Source: Wolbachia endosymbiont (group A) of Pogonocherus hispidulus | GTDB taxonomy: Bacteria > Pseudomonadota > Alphaproteobacteria > Rickettsiales > Anaplasmataceae | Assembly: GCF_964028195.1 (NCBI RefSeq) | Contig: NZ_OZ034750.1 | Coordinates: 558,001 to 622,000, forward strand | Direction: 5' to 3' | DNA length: 64,000 bases | Shown: piece by piece, positions 1-9,358 of the stretch | Layout: each line of letters starts with the position of its first letter | Numbering within the stretch: the stretch's first letter is position 1 | Translations under genes and position numbers: made by a program | Notes under the pieces: generated by a model | Told to the model about the DNA's origin: nothing | The model's database searches: none | Seen by the model: the letters and a program-made list of their open reading frames with translations, nothing else

Positions 1-1
1 T

Positions 2-505
2 AAAAAAATAAAGGGTACCGTGGAATCTGGTAATTTAATTCAAGATGAAATTATATGTGGATTATTGCATGACCAGCTTGCATTAATGGATGGTAATTTT
101 TTGTTGGACGGTTTTCCGAGAAATTTAAACCAGGCTCATTTTTTGACTCAAGTTTTGCAAGAAAAATATAATAGGGATGTTGATATTGTAATTGAGCTGC
201 AGCTTGACGATAATATTGCAATCGATAGATTAAAAAATCGTCTCGCGTGTTTGGACTGTAAAAGCATATATAGTGTATCTTCTTTTAAGAGTACTACTTG
301 TGCTAAATGTAAAAGTACGAGGTTAGAGAAAAGAATTGATGATGCTGATATGTCTGCAATTAATAAGAGAATAAGTGAATATCACCTTCAAATGAAAGGT
401 TTACGCGAGTATTATAAAGGCAAATTATTAACAATTGACGCTAATTTGAGTGTTGATGAGGTAACGCAAGAGATTGAAAGTAAAATTTCTTGTAATTTGG
501 TTTGA
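2..505 (+). CDS. adk: Adenylate kinase, 5' partial
   Basis: Adenylate kinase interconverts ATP+AMP and 2 ADP in the cytoplasm. The frame is open to the left edge, so the N-terminus with the P-loop lies outside the window. A GTG at position 20 is internal: the preceding codons read KKIKGT and the sequence then matches the AMP-binding part of the family. Visible are the GFPRN motif and a LID domain with two Cys pairs (CLDC and CAKC), as in zinc-binding bacterial Adk. The C-terminus is complete. It sits just upstream of rpsM, as in the bacterial spc/alpha ribosomal cluster. Confidence 0.95.
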   Translation, partial: KKIKGTVESGNLIQDEIICGLLHDQLALMDGNFLLDGFPRNLNQAHFLTQVLQEKYNRDVDIVIELQLDDNIAIDRLKNRLACLDCKSIYSVSSFKSTTCAKCKSTRLEKRIDDADMSAINKRISEYHLQMKGLREYYKGKLLTIDANLSVDEVTQEIESKISCNLV

Positions 506-564
506 CTCTGAGTTGTTTTATGGTATAAATTAAGAGTTGTTATTAATAAAGTATCGAGGTACCA

Positions 565-933
565 GTGGCACGTATTGCAGGCATAAATATTCCAGTGAGG
601 AAATGTGTTCCTTTTGCATTAACTTATATATATGGTATAGGTATTGCTACTGCGAATGTAATTTGTCACGCTTGCGAAGTTGATAAGCGCAAACGTGTTT
701 CAGAATTACGAGATGAAGATATAGAAAAGATCAGCAGTTTCATTAGACAAAATTATGTTATAGAAGGTGAGCTCAGAAAAGAAGTGGCTATGAACATAAA
801 ATCCTTAGTGGAAATGGGATGCTATAGAGGAGTGAGACATAGAAAAGGTTTACCTGTGAGAGGGCAAAGGACTCATACTAATGCTAAGACTCGTAAAGGT
901 AGATCTCGGTTGCCTATTGCTGGGAAAAAATAA
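565..933 (+). CDS. rpsM: 30S ribosomal protein S13
   Basis: This is the small-subunit head protein S13, which contacts tRNA and the 50S subunit. The 122-aa length is typical. The N-terminus [10 protein letters not shown] and the C-terminal basic tail [15 protein letters not shown] are diagnostic. The start is GTG, with a GAGGT Shine-Dalgarno sequence at 556-560. It is first in a same-strand run rpsM-rpsK-rpoA-rplQ, the classical alpha operon without rpsD. Confidence 0.98.
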   Translation: MARIAGINIPVRKCVPFALTYIYGIGIATANVICHACEVDKRKRVSELRDEDIEKISSFIRQNYVIEGELRKEVAMNIKSLVEMGCYRGVRHRKGLPVRGQRTHTNAKTRKGRSRLPIAGKK

Positions 934-957
934 AATTTATTATTATTGTGAGTTTTA

Positions 958-1344
958 ATGAAAAAAGTCAAAACGGTTGGTAAGAGTACAAAGGAGTTTA
1001 TTACTGGTGTTGTTCATATTCGTGCAACTTTTAATAATACTTTTGTAAATGTAACTGATGTTCATGGTAATACGCTATGTCAAACTTCTGTGGGTGCATG
1101 TGGTTTTTCAGGTTCGAGAAAATCCACACCTTATGCTGCAGGTAAGGCTGCGGAGGCTGCTGCGAAGAATGCAATGGAGAGATTTGGTATGAAGGTTGTC
1201 TCTGTAATAATTCGTGGTCCTGGCTTTGGTACCGAAGCTGCGGTTAAAGCACTTCAGAGCTGTGGGTTGACTGTGACTTCAATTGCAGATAAAACCGCAA
1301 TTCCTCATAATGGGTGCAGGTTAAGAAAAAAAAGAAGAGTATAG
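958..1344 (+). CDS. rpsK: 30S ribosomal protein S11
   Basis: S11 is part of the 30S platform near the mRNA exit. At 128 aa it has normal length. Visible family motifs are HIRATFNNT, the KSTPYAA segment and the C-terminal [13 protein letters not shown]. It lies 24 bp after rpsM and 21 bp before rpoA, consistent with co-transcription. Confidence 0.98.
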   Translation: MKKVKTVGKSTKEFITGVVHIRATFNNTFVNVTDVHGNTLCQTSVGACGFSGSRKSTPYAAGKAAEAAAKNAMERFGMKVVSVIIRGPGFGTEAAVKALQSCGLTVTSIADKTAIPHNGCRLRKKRRV

Positions 1345-1365
1345 GATATTTGAAAAGGTTGTTTT

Positions 1366-2433
1366 ATGTATTATAATAATGATGTTTCTCTCTGTAGCAA
1401 TTCAGATAAATTGATTAAACCTAGTTCAGTTAAGGTAATATCAGATAATTCAAGTGAAAAAAGTGATATAGTGCTAGAACCGTTGGAAAGTGGTTTTGCT
1501 TTAACATTAGGTAATGCATTAAGACGTGTAATGTTATCTTCTCTTAAAGGTAGTGCTGTTTATGGAATAAAAATTGAAGGTGTAACTCATGAGTTTACTT
1601 CAATTCAAGGGGTGAGAGAAGACGTAACTGATATAGTATTAAATATGGGCATGTTGAGGTGTAAATTAAATGGTGCTTCTAATAAATGCTTAAATTTAAA
1701 CGCTAAAGGGCCTTGCCAGGTATTGGCTGGGATGATAGAAACTGATGATCAATGCTCTATTGTTAATAAAGATTTATTAATATGTACGCTGGGGCAAAAT
1801 GTAGAGCTTAACATGACCATATATGTGGCTAGCGGAAAAGGTTATCTTCCTGTAACTAAGTATAAAGAAAATGAACTTTTGAAGCTTATGAGTGAACAGG
1901 ATTTAATTGGTTTTATTCCAGTTAATGCTTTGTATAGCCCTGTCAACAGGGTTTCGTACAGGGTAGAGAATAGTCGTGTTGGCCAAGTGACTGATAAGGA
2001 TAAGCTGATATTGTCAATTGAAACTGATGGTACAATCTCTCCGAGTCAAGCTGTTGACTCTGCTGCAAGAATATTACAGGAGCAACTTCAGCCCTTTATT
2101 AGTTCTGATGTAAGTTATAAAAAATCGCAGGTTTCTTCGTCTAGTGGTGCTAAAGATTTGGGTTATGACCCTGTCTTATTGCGTAAGGTAGATGAAATGG
2201 AATTATCTGTCAGGTCTCATAACTGTCTGAAAAACGAAAACATCACTTATATAGGTGATCTTGTGCAAAAGACAGAAGGTGAAATGTTAAGAACTGCTAA
2301 TTTTGGCAGGAAGTCTTTGAATGAGATTAAGGCAGTTTTGGCTAATTTTGGCTTGTCTTTGGGTATGAATGTGCTAAACTGGCCGCCTAAGGATATAGAT
2401 GAGTTGGCTAAACAACATACTGATGAAGATTAG
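1366..2433 (+). CDS. rpoA: DNA-directed RNA polymerase subunit alpha
   Basis: RpoA is the dimerising scaffold of RNA polymerase. The 355-aa protein has the N-terminal assembly domain ([17 protein letters not shown] near residues 43-59) and, from about residue 265, the C-terminal DNA/activator-binding domain ([24 protein letters not shown]). The length is usual for Rickettsiales. rplQ follows 7 bp downstream. Confidence 0.98.
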   Translation: MYYNNDVSLCSNSDKLIKPSSVKVISDNSSEKSDIVLEPLESGFALTLGNALRRVMLSSLKGSAVYGIKIEGVTHEFTSIQGVREDVTDIVLNMGMLRCKLNGASNKCLNLNAKGPCQVLAGMIETDDQCSIVNKDLLICTLGQNVELNMTIYVASGKGYLPVTKYKENELLKLMSEQDLIGFIPVNALYSPVNRVSYRVENSRVGQVTDKDKLILSIETDGTISPSQAVDSAARILQEQLQPFISSDVSYKKSQVSSSSGAKDLGYDPVLLRKVDEMELSVRSHNCLKNENITYIGDLVQKTEGEMLRTANFGRKSLNEIKAVLANFGLSLGMNVLNWPPKDIDELAKQHTDED

Positions 2434-2440
2434 GTGATAT

Positions 2441-2869
2441 ATGAAACATGGAATAAAAAAACGTAAACTATCTCGTTGCACTGAACATAGATTATCGACG
2501 TTAAAGAATCTATCTATCTCATTAATTAACCATGAGCAGATTGTAACTACTTTACCAAAAGCTAAGGAACTTCGTCCATATGTCGAAAAGTTTATTACAA
2601 TTGCTAAGAATAAGAATACTTTACATGGTAGAAGACTTTTGCTTTCACGCCTTCATAATAGTAAGTTAGCAGTTGATAAGTTATTAAACGTCTTAGCCAG
2701 CCGTTATCAAGATCGTAAAGGTGGGTATTCTAGAATAATAAAATTTAGCACTCGAAAGGGTGATTGCGCTTCAATGGCAGTGATAGAACTGGTTAATAGG
2801 GATATTGCAGCAAGAGGTAAGGTTTATAGTAAAAATAGAGAAGGAGGCAAAGTAGTTACACAAAGTTAA
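2441..2869 (+). CDS. rplQ: 50S ribosomal protein L17
   Basis: L17 is a large-subunit protein near the peptide exit tunnel. The 142-aa protein starts MKHGIKKRKLSR and carries TLPKAKELRPYVEKFIT, both typical of the family. A GGTGAT ribosome site partly overlaps the end of rpoA. It is the last gene of the ribosomal/RNAP cluster. Confidence 0.97.
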   Translation: MKHGIKKRKLSRCTEHRLSTLKNLSISLINHEQIVTTLPKAKELRPYVEKFITIAKNKNTLHGRRLLLSRLHNSKLAVDKLLNVLASRYQDRKGGYSRIIKFSTRKGDCASMAVIELVNRDIAARGKVYSKNREGGKVVTQS

Positions 2870-2892
2870 TTGTTATCATAATTGTTCTTCTT

Positions 2893-3258
2893 ATGGTAAG
2901 TAGGTTACGCTACTTTGTAGGTTATTTTGGCGAATTATTAGTTTTGGCATATTTAAAGCTGAAGTGGTATAATGTTATAAAACGCCGTTACCGTTGTAAG
3001 TTCGGTGAAATTGACTTAATTGTATCTAAAAAAAAGGAGCTGATTTTTATAGAAGTTAAAACAAGTTTACTTGGAAAAGAAATACCGATATCTCATCTTC
3101 AATGTCAGTCTATTATAAATTCTTCTAAGTATTTCTTAAGTAAAAACCTTAGTTTTTTAGATTATTCAGTCAGATATGATTTATGTTTTCTTTCCTTAAA
3201 GAGAGGACCTGTTTATATAAAAAATGCTTGGATTGAAGAATGGAAGATTTGTAGCTGA
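2893..3258 (+). CDS. yraN: UPF0102 (YraN) family endonuclease-like protein
   Basis: This small protein belongs to UPF0102/YraN, a family with a PD-(D/E)XK nuclease-like fold whose role is poorly defined. The 121 aa show the family pattern G(E/D)LLVLAYL, then FGEIDLIV (metal-binding Asp) and LIFIEVKT (E-x-K). The gene follows rplQ by 23 bp on the same strand. Confidence 0.85.
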   Translation: MVSRLRYFVGYFGELLVLAYLKLKWYNVIKRRYRCKFGEIDLIVSKKKELIFIEVKTSLLGKEIPISHLQCQSIINSSKYFLSKNLSFLDYSVRYDLCFLSLKRGPVYIKNAWIEEWKICS

Positions 3259-3284
3259 ATTAATTTAGATTTACTGGATTTAAT

Positions 3285-3845
3285 ATGAAAAAGACCCAAT
3301 ACAATAATTTAGTTTCATCTTACGCTAGAGTGCTGTTTCATGTCTCAGGAAGCAGGTTAGGTATTATAAGGAAAGAAGTAGAATTTTTATTGGCTTTTTT
3401 TAAGGATCAACGTGATGTTTTTGTGTACCTATCTCATCCTATGATTTCTTTTGCACACAAAAAAGAAGTGATGCTTTCTATAAATGAGCACTTGAGTGAA
3501 AATTTAGTAAAATTTATTATGGTTATATTTGCAAACAAACGCTCTAGTTTATTGATCCTTATATTAGAAAAATTCTTAAGTCTTGCAAAAGAAAATGAAA
3601 ATGAATTCGAAATTACTATAAAGTCAGCAGAAGCTTTAAAGGAATCTGATATAAAAATAATTACTGAATCTTTGAGCTTTCTTGGTAAAATAATAAAAGT
3701 AAGCAATGTGGTTGACCCTTCTATACTAGGTGGCTTCGTAGTTAGGTATGGTTTTAATTTGATCGATGCTTCGCTAAAAAGTTACTTAGATAGGTTAGTT
3801 GACTTAAGTAAAATGGAAATATTAAAAGTAAGGAATTTTGTATGA
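3285..3845 (+). CDS. atpH: ATP synthase F1 subunit delta
   Basis: The delta subunit links F1 to the peripheral stalk of the F1Fo ATP synthase on the cytoplasmic face of the inner membrane. The 186-aa protein has the YARVLF N-terminal motif and the typical C-terminal [13 protein letters not shown] segment. It overlaps atpA by 4 bp (ATGA), a sign of translational coupling. As in other alphaproteobacteria, atpH-atpA stand apart from the Fo genes. Confidence 0.95.
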   Translation: MKKTQYNNLVSSYARVLFHVSGSRLGIIRKEVEFLLAFFKDQRDVFVYLSHPMISFAHKKEVMLSINEHLSENLVKFIMVIFANKRSSLLILILEKFLSLAKENENEFEITIKSAEALKESDIKIITESLSFLGKIIKVSNVVDPSILGGFVVRYGFNLIDASLKSYLDRLVDLSKMEILKVRNFV

Positions 3846-5383
3846 AGAACAGTATGAATGTTTCTGAGATAGCAAGTGTAATAAGAGAAAAAGTTGAGAC
3901 GTTTGATAATCCTATAAAGCGGGAAAATATAGGTGAAGTAATTTCAGTAACAGATGGTATCGCATTGGTTTATGGGCTGGAAAAAGCAAAATTCGGTGAA
4001 AAGGTATTTTTTGCAAGCGGTGTAGAAGGAATAGTTCTTGATTTAGATCATGATACGGCTGGAATAGTTGTGCTTGGTAATGACCGTGATGTGAAAGAAG
4101 GGGACGTTGTAAAGTGTAGTGGTGATGTTGTGCAGGTGCCTATAGGGCATGAATTGTTAGGGAGAGTTGTAAATGCGTTGGGCCATCCTATAGACGACGG
4201 TGGGGAAATTAGAGCCAAAAACAGAATGGATATAGAATCTAAAGCGCCAGGCATTATTGATCGTAAGTCTGTGCATGAGCCACTGCAAACAGGAATTAAA
4301 ATTATAGATTTGCTAATTCCAATAGGTAGAGGGCAGCGTGAATTAATTATTGGTGATAGACAAATTGGTAAAACTACTATTGCGCTTGATACTATTATCA
4401 ATCAGAAGAAGATTAACGATGAGGTAAACGAAAATCAAAAAGTTTACTGTGTTTATGTTGCTATTGGGCAAAAAATTTCAACAGTAGCAAAAGTGGTAAA
4501 TAAGCTGAAAGAAAGCGGAGCATTAGAGTATACAACTGTAGTTGTGGCTAGTGCATCTGACTGCGCGCCTATGCAATTTTTAGCACCTTATGCTGGTTGC
4601 ACTATTGGGGAATTTTTCCGTGACAATGGAATGCATTGTTTGATTATATATGATGATTTATCTAAGCATGCTGTGGCATATAGGCAGATGTCTTTATTGC
4701 TCAGACGTCCTCCTGGTCGTGAAGCTTACCCTGGAGATATATTCTATGTACATTCTCGCTTGCTTGAAAGAGCTGCTAAAATGTCTGATAAAAAAGGGCA
4801 GGGGTCTTTAACTGCTTTGCCGATTGTCGAAACTCAAGCTGGTGATGTATCTGCATATGTGCCAACAAATGTTATTTCAATCACCGATGGGCAGATCTTT
4901 CTTGAGTCTGAATTATTTTATAAAGAATTTCGACCTGCAGTAAATATAGGTTTGTCAGTTTCACGGGTTGGTTCTGCTGCACAACTAAAGTCTGTGAAGA
5001 AAGTTGCTAGTTCTATAAAGCTAAGCTTAGCTCAGTATAGAGAATTAGAAGATTTTGCAAAATTTGGTTCTGATCTTGATGCTAGTGTTCAATTATCCTT
5101 GAATAAGGGTAAATATCTTGTCGAGTTATTAAAGCAAAAACAACATTTACCTATGTCAATAGAAGAGCAAGTAGTGCTGATGTATATTTTTTCTAACCTA
5201 TATAATCAGTTAAGTAAAATACAAATAAGTTACATTAATAAATTTGAACATGATCTTATTAATTATTTTCATACTGTACACCCTGGGGTTTTAAAAAAGT
5301 TGTCAAATGACATGAGTGATGATATAAAAGGTGATATTTTTAACATTGTGAGTAATTTCGTTACTCAATTTAATTGCGTTTAG
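3842..5383 (+). CDS. atpA: ATP synthase F1 subunit alpha
   Basis: This is the non-catalytic nucleotide-binding subunit of the F1 hexamer. The 513-aa length is normal. Visible motifs are the Walker A sequence GDRQIGKTT (about residues 170-178), the Walker B-like region [12 protein letters not shown] and the signature [17 protein letters not shown]. The start overlaps the atpH stop. greA follows directly. Confidence 0.98.
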   Translation: MKNSMNVSEIASVIREKVETFDNPIKRENIGEVISVTDGIALVYGLEKAKFGEKVFFASGVEGIVLDLDHDTAGIVVLGNDRDVKEGDVVKCSGDVVQVPIGHELLGRVVNALGHPIDDGGEIRAKNRMDIESKAPGIIDRKSVHEPLQTGIKIIDLLIPIGRGQRELIIGDRQIGKTTIALDTIINQKKINDEVNENQKVYCVYVAIGQKISTVAKVVNKLKESGALEYTTVVVASASDCAPMQFLAPYAGCTIGEFFRDNGMHCLIIYDDLSKHAVAYRQMSLLLRRPPGREAYPGDIFYVHSRLLERAAKMSDKKGQGSLTALPIVETQAGDVSAYVPTNVISITDGQIFLESELFYKEFRPAVNIGLSVSRVGSAAQLKSVKKVASSIKLSLAQYRELEDFAKFGSDLDASVQLSLNKGKYLVELLKQKQHLPMSIEEQVVLMYIFSNLYNQLSKIQISYINKFEHDLINYFHTVHPGVLKKLSNDMSDDIKGDIFNIVSNFVTQFNCV

Positions 5384-5392
5384 GTGGTGATT

Positions 5393-5887
5393 ATGGCTTC
5401 ATCCATTATTAATAAATTTCCTATGACGAGGGAAGGTTTTGAGAATATGCAAGCCGAACTTGAAAAATTAAAGGAAGAAAAACCTTCTGTGATACAGGCT
5501 ATTTCTGATGCTCGTGATCAAGGTGATTTGTCTGAAAACGCAGAGTATCATGCAGCACGGGAAAGGTTAGGTTTTATTGAAGGCCGTATAATGGAGATAG
5601 AGAGTAAGCTCTCACATGCGGAAATAATAGAAGTAAAAAATTTGTCTGGTGATTCAGCAATGTTTGGTGCAACTGTGACATTAAGCATGTTAAGTGATAA
5701 TAACGGTGAAGTGGAATATGTTTATAAGGTTGTAGGCGAATATGAAGCTGATGTTTCAAAGCAGTTAATATCTACTAGTTCACCACTCGGGAGTGCCTTA
5801 ATCGGCAAAAAAGTCGGTGAATATGTGGAAGTGACAGTGCCAAATGGAGAGAAATTGTATAAAATAGTTAAGATTGAATTTAAGTAA
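5393..5887 (+). CDS. greA: Transcription elongation factor GreA
   Basis: GreA rescues backtracked RNA polymerase by stimulating transcript cleavage. I chose ATG 5393 (164 aa) because AGGTGG at 5382-5387 is well placed for it; an upstream in-frame GTG at 5384 abuts the atpA stop and is less likely. The N-terminal coiled coil carries DARDQGDLSENAEYHAA with the acidic tip residues. The C-terminal FKBP-like domain has SPLGSALIGKKVGE. Confidence 0.96.
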   Translation: MASSIINKFPMTREGFENMQAELEKLKEEKPSVIQAISDARDQGDLSENAEYHAARERLGFIEGRIMEIESKLSHAEIIEVKNLSGDSAMFGATVTLSMLSDNNGEVEYVYKVVGEYEADVSKQLISTSSPLGSALIGKKVGEYVEVTVPNGEKLYKIVKIEFK

Positions 5888-5893
5888 ATTATT

Positions 5894-6547
5894 ATGGTAC
5901 AGGCCACTTATGCTTCAATGAGTCTACCCGGCATTTCTTCTGTGGAAGATGTATTAGAGGATGCTCGTTCCGGTAAATTATTCATTTTAGTTGATGATGA
6001 AAATAGAGAGAATGAAGGTGATTTGGTTGTCTTAGCTGAAAAAGTAAAACCAGAACATATGGCTTTTATGGTTAGGTACGGTACTGGCATTGTGTTTTTA
6101 GCTATGACAAAGCTTCATATGAATAAACTAAATCTTGAGTTTATGAGAAGAAGTAATGTGGATGAAAAGCTTACTCCTCATACTGCATTTACTACGTCAA
6201 TTGATGCGCGTTATGGCATTACAACAGGTGTTTCTGCTCATGATAGAACGCATACGATACTTACCGCTATTGATGAAAAGAGTACTAAAGATGATATTAT
6301 TACTCCTGGGCATGTTTTTCCTATTATTGCAAATGATGGTGGGGTTTTAGCACGCAATGGTCATACTGAAGCAAGTGTTGAAATAGCAAAGTTAGTTGGC
6401 TTTAATCATGCAGCTGTAGGGTGTGAATTAGTGAATGATGATGGCTCTATGATGCGCTTACCTGAGCTGCTTGAATTTGCTGAACATCATAAAATTAAGT
6501 TAACCACCATCGACAAACTTATCAGTTACGTCAAAAAATCAAACTAG
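5894..6547 (+). CDS. ribB: 3,4-dihydroxy-2-butanone 4-phosphate synthase
   Basis: RibB converts ribulose 5-phosphate to the four-carbon precursor of riboflavin. The 217-aa protein has the acidic DDENRENEGDL motif near residue 36, RYGITTGVSAHDR, and GHVFPI followed by RNGHTEASVE, the active-site signatures. There is no fused GTP cyclohydrolase II domain, so it is RibB rather than RibBA. The alternative start ATG 5918 (MSLPGISS) is possible. Wolbachia strains keep riboflavin synthesis, which fits. Confidence 0.95.
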   Translation: MVQATYASMSLPGISSVEDVLEDARSGKLFILVDDENRENEGDLVVLAEKVKPEHMAFMVRYGTGIVFLAMTKLHMNKLNLEFMRRSNVDEKLTPHTAFTTSIDARYGITTGVSAHDRTHTILTAIDEKSTKDDIITPGHVFPIIANDGGVLARNGHTEASVEIAKLVGFNHAAVGCELVNDDGSMMRLPELLEFAEHHKIKLTTIDKLISYVKKSN

Positions 6548-6618
6548 CGTTTATAAATTTGTATAATTTAAGTGTTAAAATATAGAATTCCTATAAATTA
6601 TACAAGCACAGAATTTTC

Positions 6619-7899
6619 ATGTTTAGAATTGCTAAGTTTTTGACCTTATTGTTCTTTTTTGCATATTGTAATAATGCTTACTCTATTAACATTATTAGAG
6701 ATAGTGAAGTGGAAGCAATAGTGAAAGAGCTAGCGCAACCTTTATTTTTCGCTGCAAACATTGATAGTGACCGAATGAAAGTTTTTATAATTAATGATAA
6801 TTCGATTAATGCTTTTGTAATTAACAACAACAGTATCTTCATTCATTTAGGGCTTTTACGATATTCGGCTAAACCTTATGTCCTGCTTGGTATATTAGCA
6901 CATGAGATTGCTCACATATCTGCTGGTCATATATTGCAAATGAGTAGTGCTATGGGTTATTTTCAATCGATAGCAATGATTAGTTATATGGTAGGATTAG
7001 TTTCTAGTATTATCATTAACCCTCAGGTTGCTGGTGCAATTTTGCTTAGTGGTGTAGCGTTCAGTTCAAGACTATTTTTTAACTATTCTCAAGAGCAAGA
7101 AAGTGTAGCAGATAGCTATGCTTTAAGGTATCTTGATAAATCTGGCTATGATAATTCAGGTATGAAAGAGATTTTTGATTATTTTAAAAGTATTGAGCAT
7201 GAGAACACCGAGGAATATTTCCGCACTCACCCACTTAGTGAGAAACGCATATTTGCTGTACAAAATTATAAGGTCAAAAACAACGTAAAACCAATTTTTG
7301 CGGATAAGTTACTAAAGTTTGAGCGTGTGGTTGCAAAGCTAGACTCTTTCTTTGCTCCTATTCATGTGTTATCTAATAAATATGAAAATAATTCTGAGTA
7401 TGTAAATGCTATAGTTTGCTATAGGCAAGGAAAGATAGAAGAGGCTATTGCTAAAGTTAATTCATTGATTCAAGAGTCACGCAATGACCCATACCTATAT
7501 GAATTAAAAGCAGAAATGCTATACAAGGCAGGAAATTTAAGTGAAGCAATAAAAATGTATGAGGAATCGCTTAGGTATTTATCTGAGAAGAATAGTTATT
7601 TAGTAAAACTTGCATTATCTCATACTTTATTATTACACAGTGATGCAAAAAAGGCGATTTTTTACCTGGAGCAGATTTTGAATGTAGAACCAAATAACGC
7701 TTTTGTCTGGAAATATTTAAGCATTGCATATAAATGTGAAGCTGATACGGCAATGCATTATTTTGCCTTGACAAAAAAGGCTTGCATTGAAGGTAATTTA
7801 AAGCAATTTACAAAATATGCTGAGCTAGCTGTTAAAACTTTACCAAAAGATAGCCCTTATTTGTTGCAAGTTGAAGATATGAAGCGATTTAATGGATAA
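6619..7899 (+). CDS. M48 family metalloprotease with TPR repeats (BepA/YfgC-like)
   Basis: This is a secreted zinc protease, probably acting in periplasmic outer-membrane quality control like BepA. Residues 1-22 form a signal peptide (hydrophobic core LTLLFFFAY, then ACN-type end). The zinc motif HEIAH is at residues 95-99, and QESVADSYALRYL supplies the third ligand. A tetratricopeptide-like helical region follows from about residue 265 to the end. The 426-aa length is close to family norms. Confidence 0.9.
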   Translation: MFRIAKFLTLLFFFAYCNNAYSINIIRDSEVEAIVKELAQPLFFAANIDSDRMKVFIINDNSINAFVINNNSIFIHLGLLRYSAKPYVLLGILAHEIAHISAGHILQMSSAMGYFQSIAMISYMVGLVSSIIINPQVAGAILLSGVAFSSRLFFNYSQEQESVADSYALRYLDKSGYDNSGMKEIFDYFKSIEHENTEEYFRTHPLSEKRIFAVQNYKVKNNVKPIFADKLLKFERVVAKLDSFFAPIHVLSNKYENNSEYVNAIVCYRQGKIEEAIAKVNSLIQESRNDPYLYELKAEMLYKAGNLSEAIKMYEESLRYLSEKNSYLVKLALSHTLLLHSDAKKAIFYLEQILNVEPNNAFVWKYLSIAYKCEADTAMHYFALTKKACIEGNLKQFTKYAELAVKTLPKDSPYLLQVEDMKRFNG

Positions 7900-7920
7900 C
7901 AAAAAAGCATTTCTGTACTT

Positions 7921-8265
7921 TTATGGGTTATTTTGTCCACACTTTTCCAACATAGCTTTTGCTTCATTGCTTACGTTGGGCATAATTTTCGTTATGATAG
8001 TTTTAGCACCAAAAAATACACCACAGAACATGCCTAGAGCAAAGAGGGCTGGCCACGGCATCCTGCCAAATATTGCAAGCAAAGCTGCACCAATTATTAC
8101 TACTGTCATAAGTGGACCGCCTATTCCCCAAACGTAACCAATAATATTGCATATTACTTTAGTTGTGTCATCCATATCAGGACCAGTGGTAGCTGAATAA
8201 CCTGAGAAAGAGAAAAGTAATACTACACAAAAAATACTAAAAAATCTTTTTATCATAGAGCTCAT
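7921..8265 (-). CDS. virB2: TrbC/VirB2-like type IV secretion pilin
   Basis: VirB2 is the major pilin of type IV secretion systems. The 114-aa protein has an N-terminal signal-like helix (FFSIFCVVLLFSFSGYSA) followed by two hydrophobic helices around residues 42-65 and 70-92, with the PALFALGMFCGVFFGA segment typical of TrbC/VirB2. Wolbachia carries dispersed single virB2-like genes away from its main vir clusters, and this one stands alone between two oppositely oriented genes. Confidence 0.8.
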   Translation of the reverse strand: MSSMIKRFFSIFCVVLLFSFSGYSATTGPDMDDTTKVICNIIGYVWGIGGPLMTVVIIGAALLAIFGRMPWPALFALGMFCGVFFGAKTIITKIMPNVSNEAKAMLEKCGQNNP

Positions 8266-8360
8266 TTTCTTGCCTTTAAATAATAAATTAATGCAAACTT
8301 AAACCTACACATATTTTTATTTTAAAATAAAAATTATAATTTGTCCATACATAAGTGTTG

Positions 8361-9095
8361 CTACATAAATAACCCACCATTAATGTTAAGCACATGCCCT
8401 GTTATATATTTTGCTTCATCACTTGCTAAAAATAAGACCCCTGCTGCTATTTCTTCCCCTGTTCCCATTCTTTTCATTGGAATATTATCTAATATTTTTC
8501 CCTTTTGTCCTTCATTTAAAACTTCAGTCATTTTAGTATCTATAAACCCAGGAGCAATACAATTTACTGTTATATTACGACTTGCAACTTCTTTTGCTAT
8601 AGATTTGCTCATAGCTATTATTCCAGCTTTAGACGCTGCATAATTTGCTTGCCCGGCGTTTCCTGTCAGCCCTATTATTGAGGAAATATTTATAATTCTT
8701 CCCCAATTATTCTTAATTAGTTTCCTGCATGCTTCTCTACTCAGCTTAAATGTAGAGCTCAAGTTAATATCAATTACTTTTTGCCATGCTTCATCTGTCA
8801 TCCTCAATAATAAACTGTCTCGCGTAATGCCCGCATTGCATACAAGCCCGTCAAAGCCTTCCATCAACTCACTTGCTCTATTTACTAGTTGATTTACTTC
8901 CTCAGCATTTGATAAGTCACAAGGGAGTATGTGCATATTTTTTTCATATTGTTTAGCAACTTCTTCGAGTACTTCTTTTTTTGTGCCAGAAATACATAAA
9001 GTTGCTCCGGCTTTGTGCATAATTTTTACAATTGCTTGCCCTATTCCGCCTGATGCGCCAGTAATCAGGAACTTTCTGCTTTCCAATTTAAACAT
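8361..9095 (-). CDS. fabG: 3-oxoacyl-[acyl-carrier-protein] reductase
   Basis: FabG is an NADPH-dependent short-chain dehydrogenase that reduces 3-oxoacyl-ACP in fatty-acid elongation. The 244-aa protein has the cofactor motif TGASGGIG (residues 12-19), NNAG-type CNAG (87-89), catalytic Ser in ISS (137-139), Tyr152 and Lys156 in YAASK, and the C-terminal ITGHVLNINGG. The length is exactly that of FabG. Confidence 0.93.
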   Translation of the reverse strand: MFKLESRKFLITGASGGIGQAIVKIMHKAGATLCISGTKKEVLEEVAKQYEKNMHILPCDLSNAEEVNQLVNRASELMEGFDGLVCNAGITRDSLLLRMTDEAWQKVIDINLSSTFKLSREACRKLIKNNWGRIINISSIIGLTGNAGQANYAASKAGIIAMSKSIAKEVASRNITVNCIAPGFIDTKMTEVLNEGQKGKILDNIPMKRMGTGEEIAAGVLFLASDEAKYITGHVLNINGGLFM

Positions 9096-9358
9096 AATAA
9101 CTTTATATTATCTTAATTCTTAACAGAATATTGACTGGTTGGCAATAGATTTCTTACATAATATAAGTAACTCAGATATTCACAAAATAAAGGAAAAGTT
9201 ATAATAAAGTTAAACGTCAAAAAATTTTAAAAACATAGTTGCAGGAATTGTTACTAAATAGTTTATTCTGGTGCTCTACAGTCTAAATGGAATGCTTAAA
9301 TTATAGATTCTTTGTTTTTGTGTGTTATCTTGAGTTAACACAAATTCACAGTAGTATT

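Noticed and set aside
7892..8137. 81-codon plus-strand frame after the M48 protease
   Set aside because: It lies antisense to the VirB2-like gene, which has clear signal and membrane segments; this frame has no matching family.
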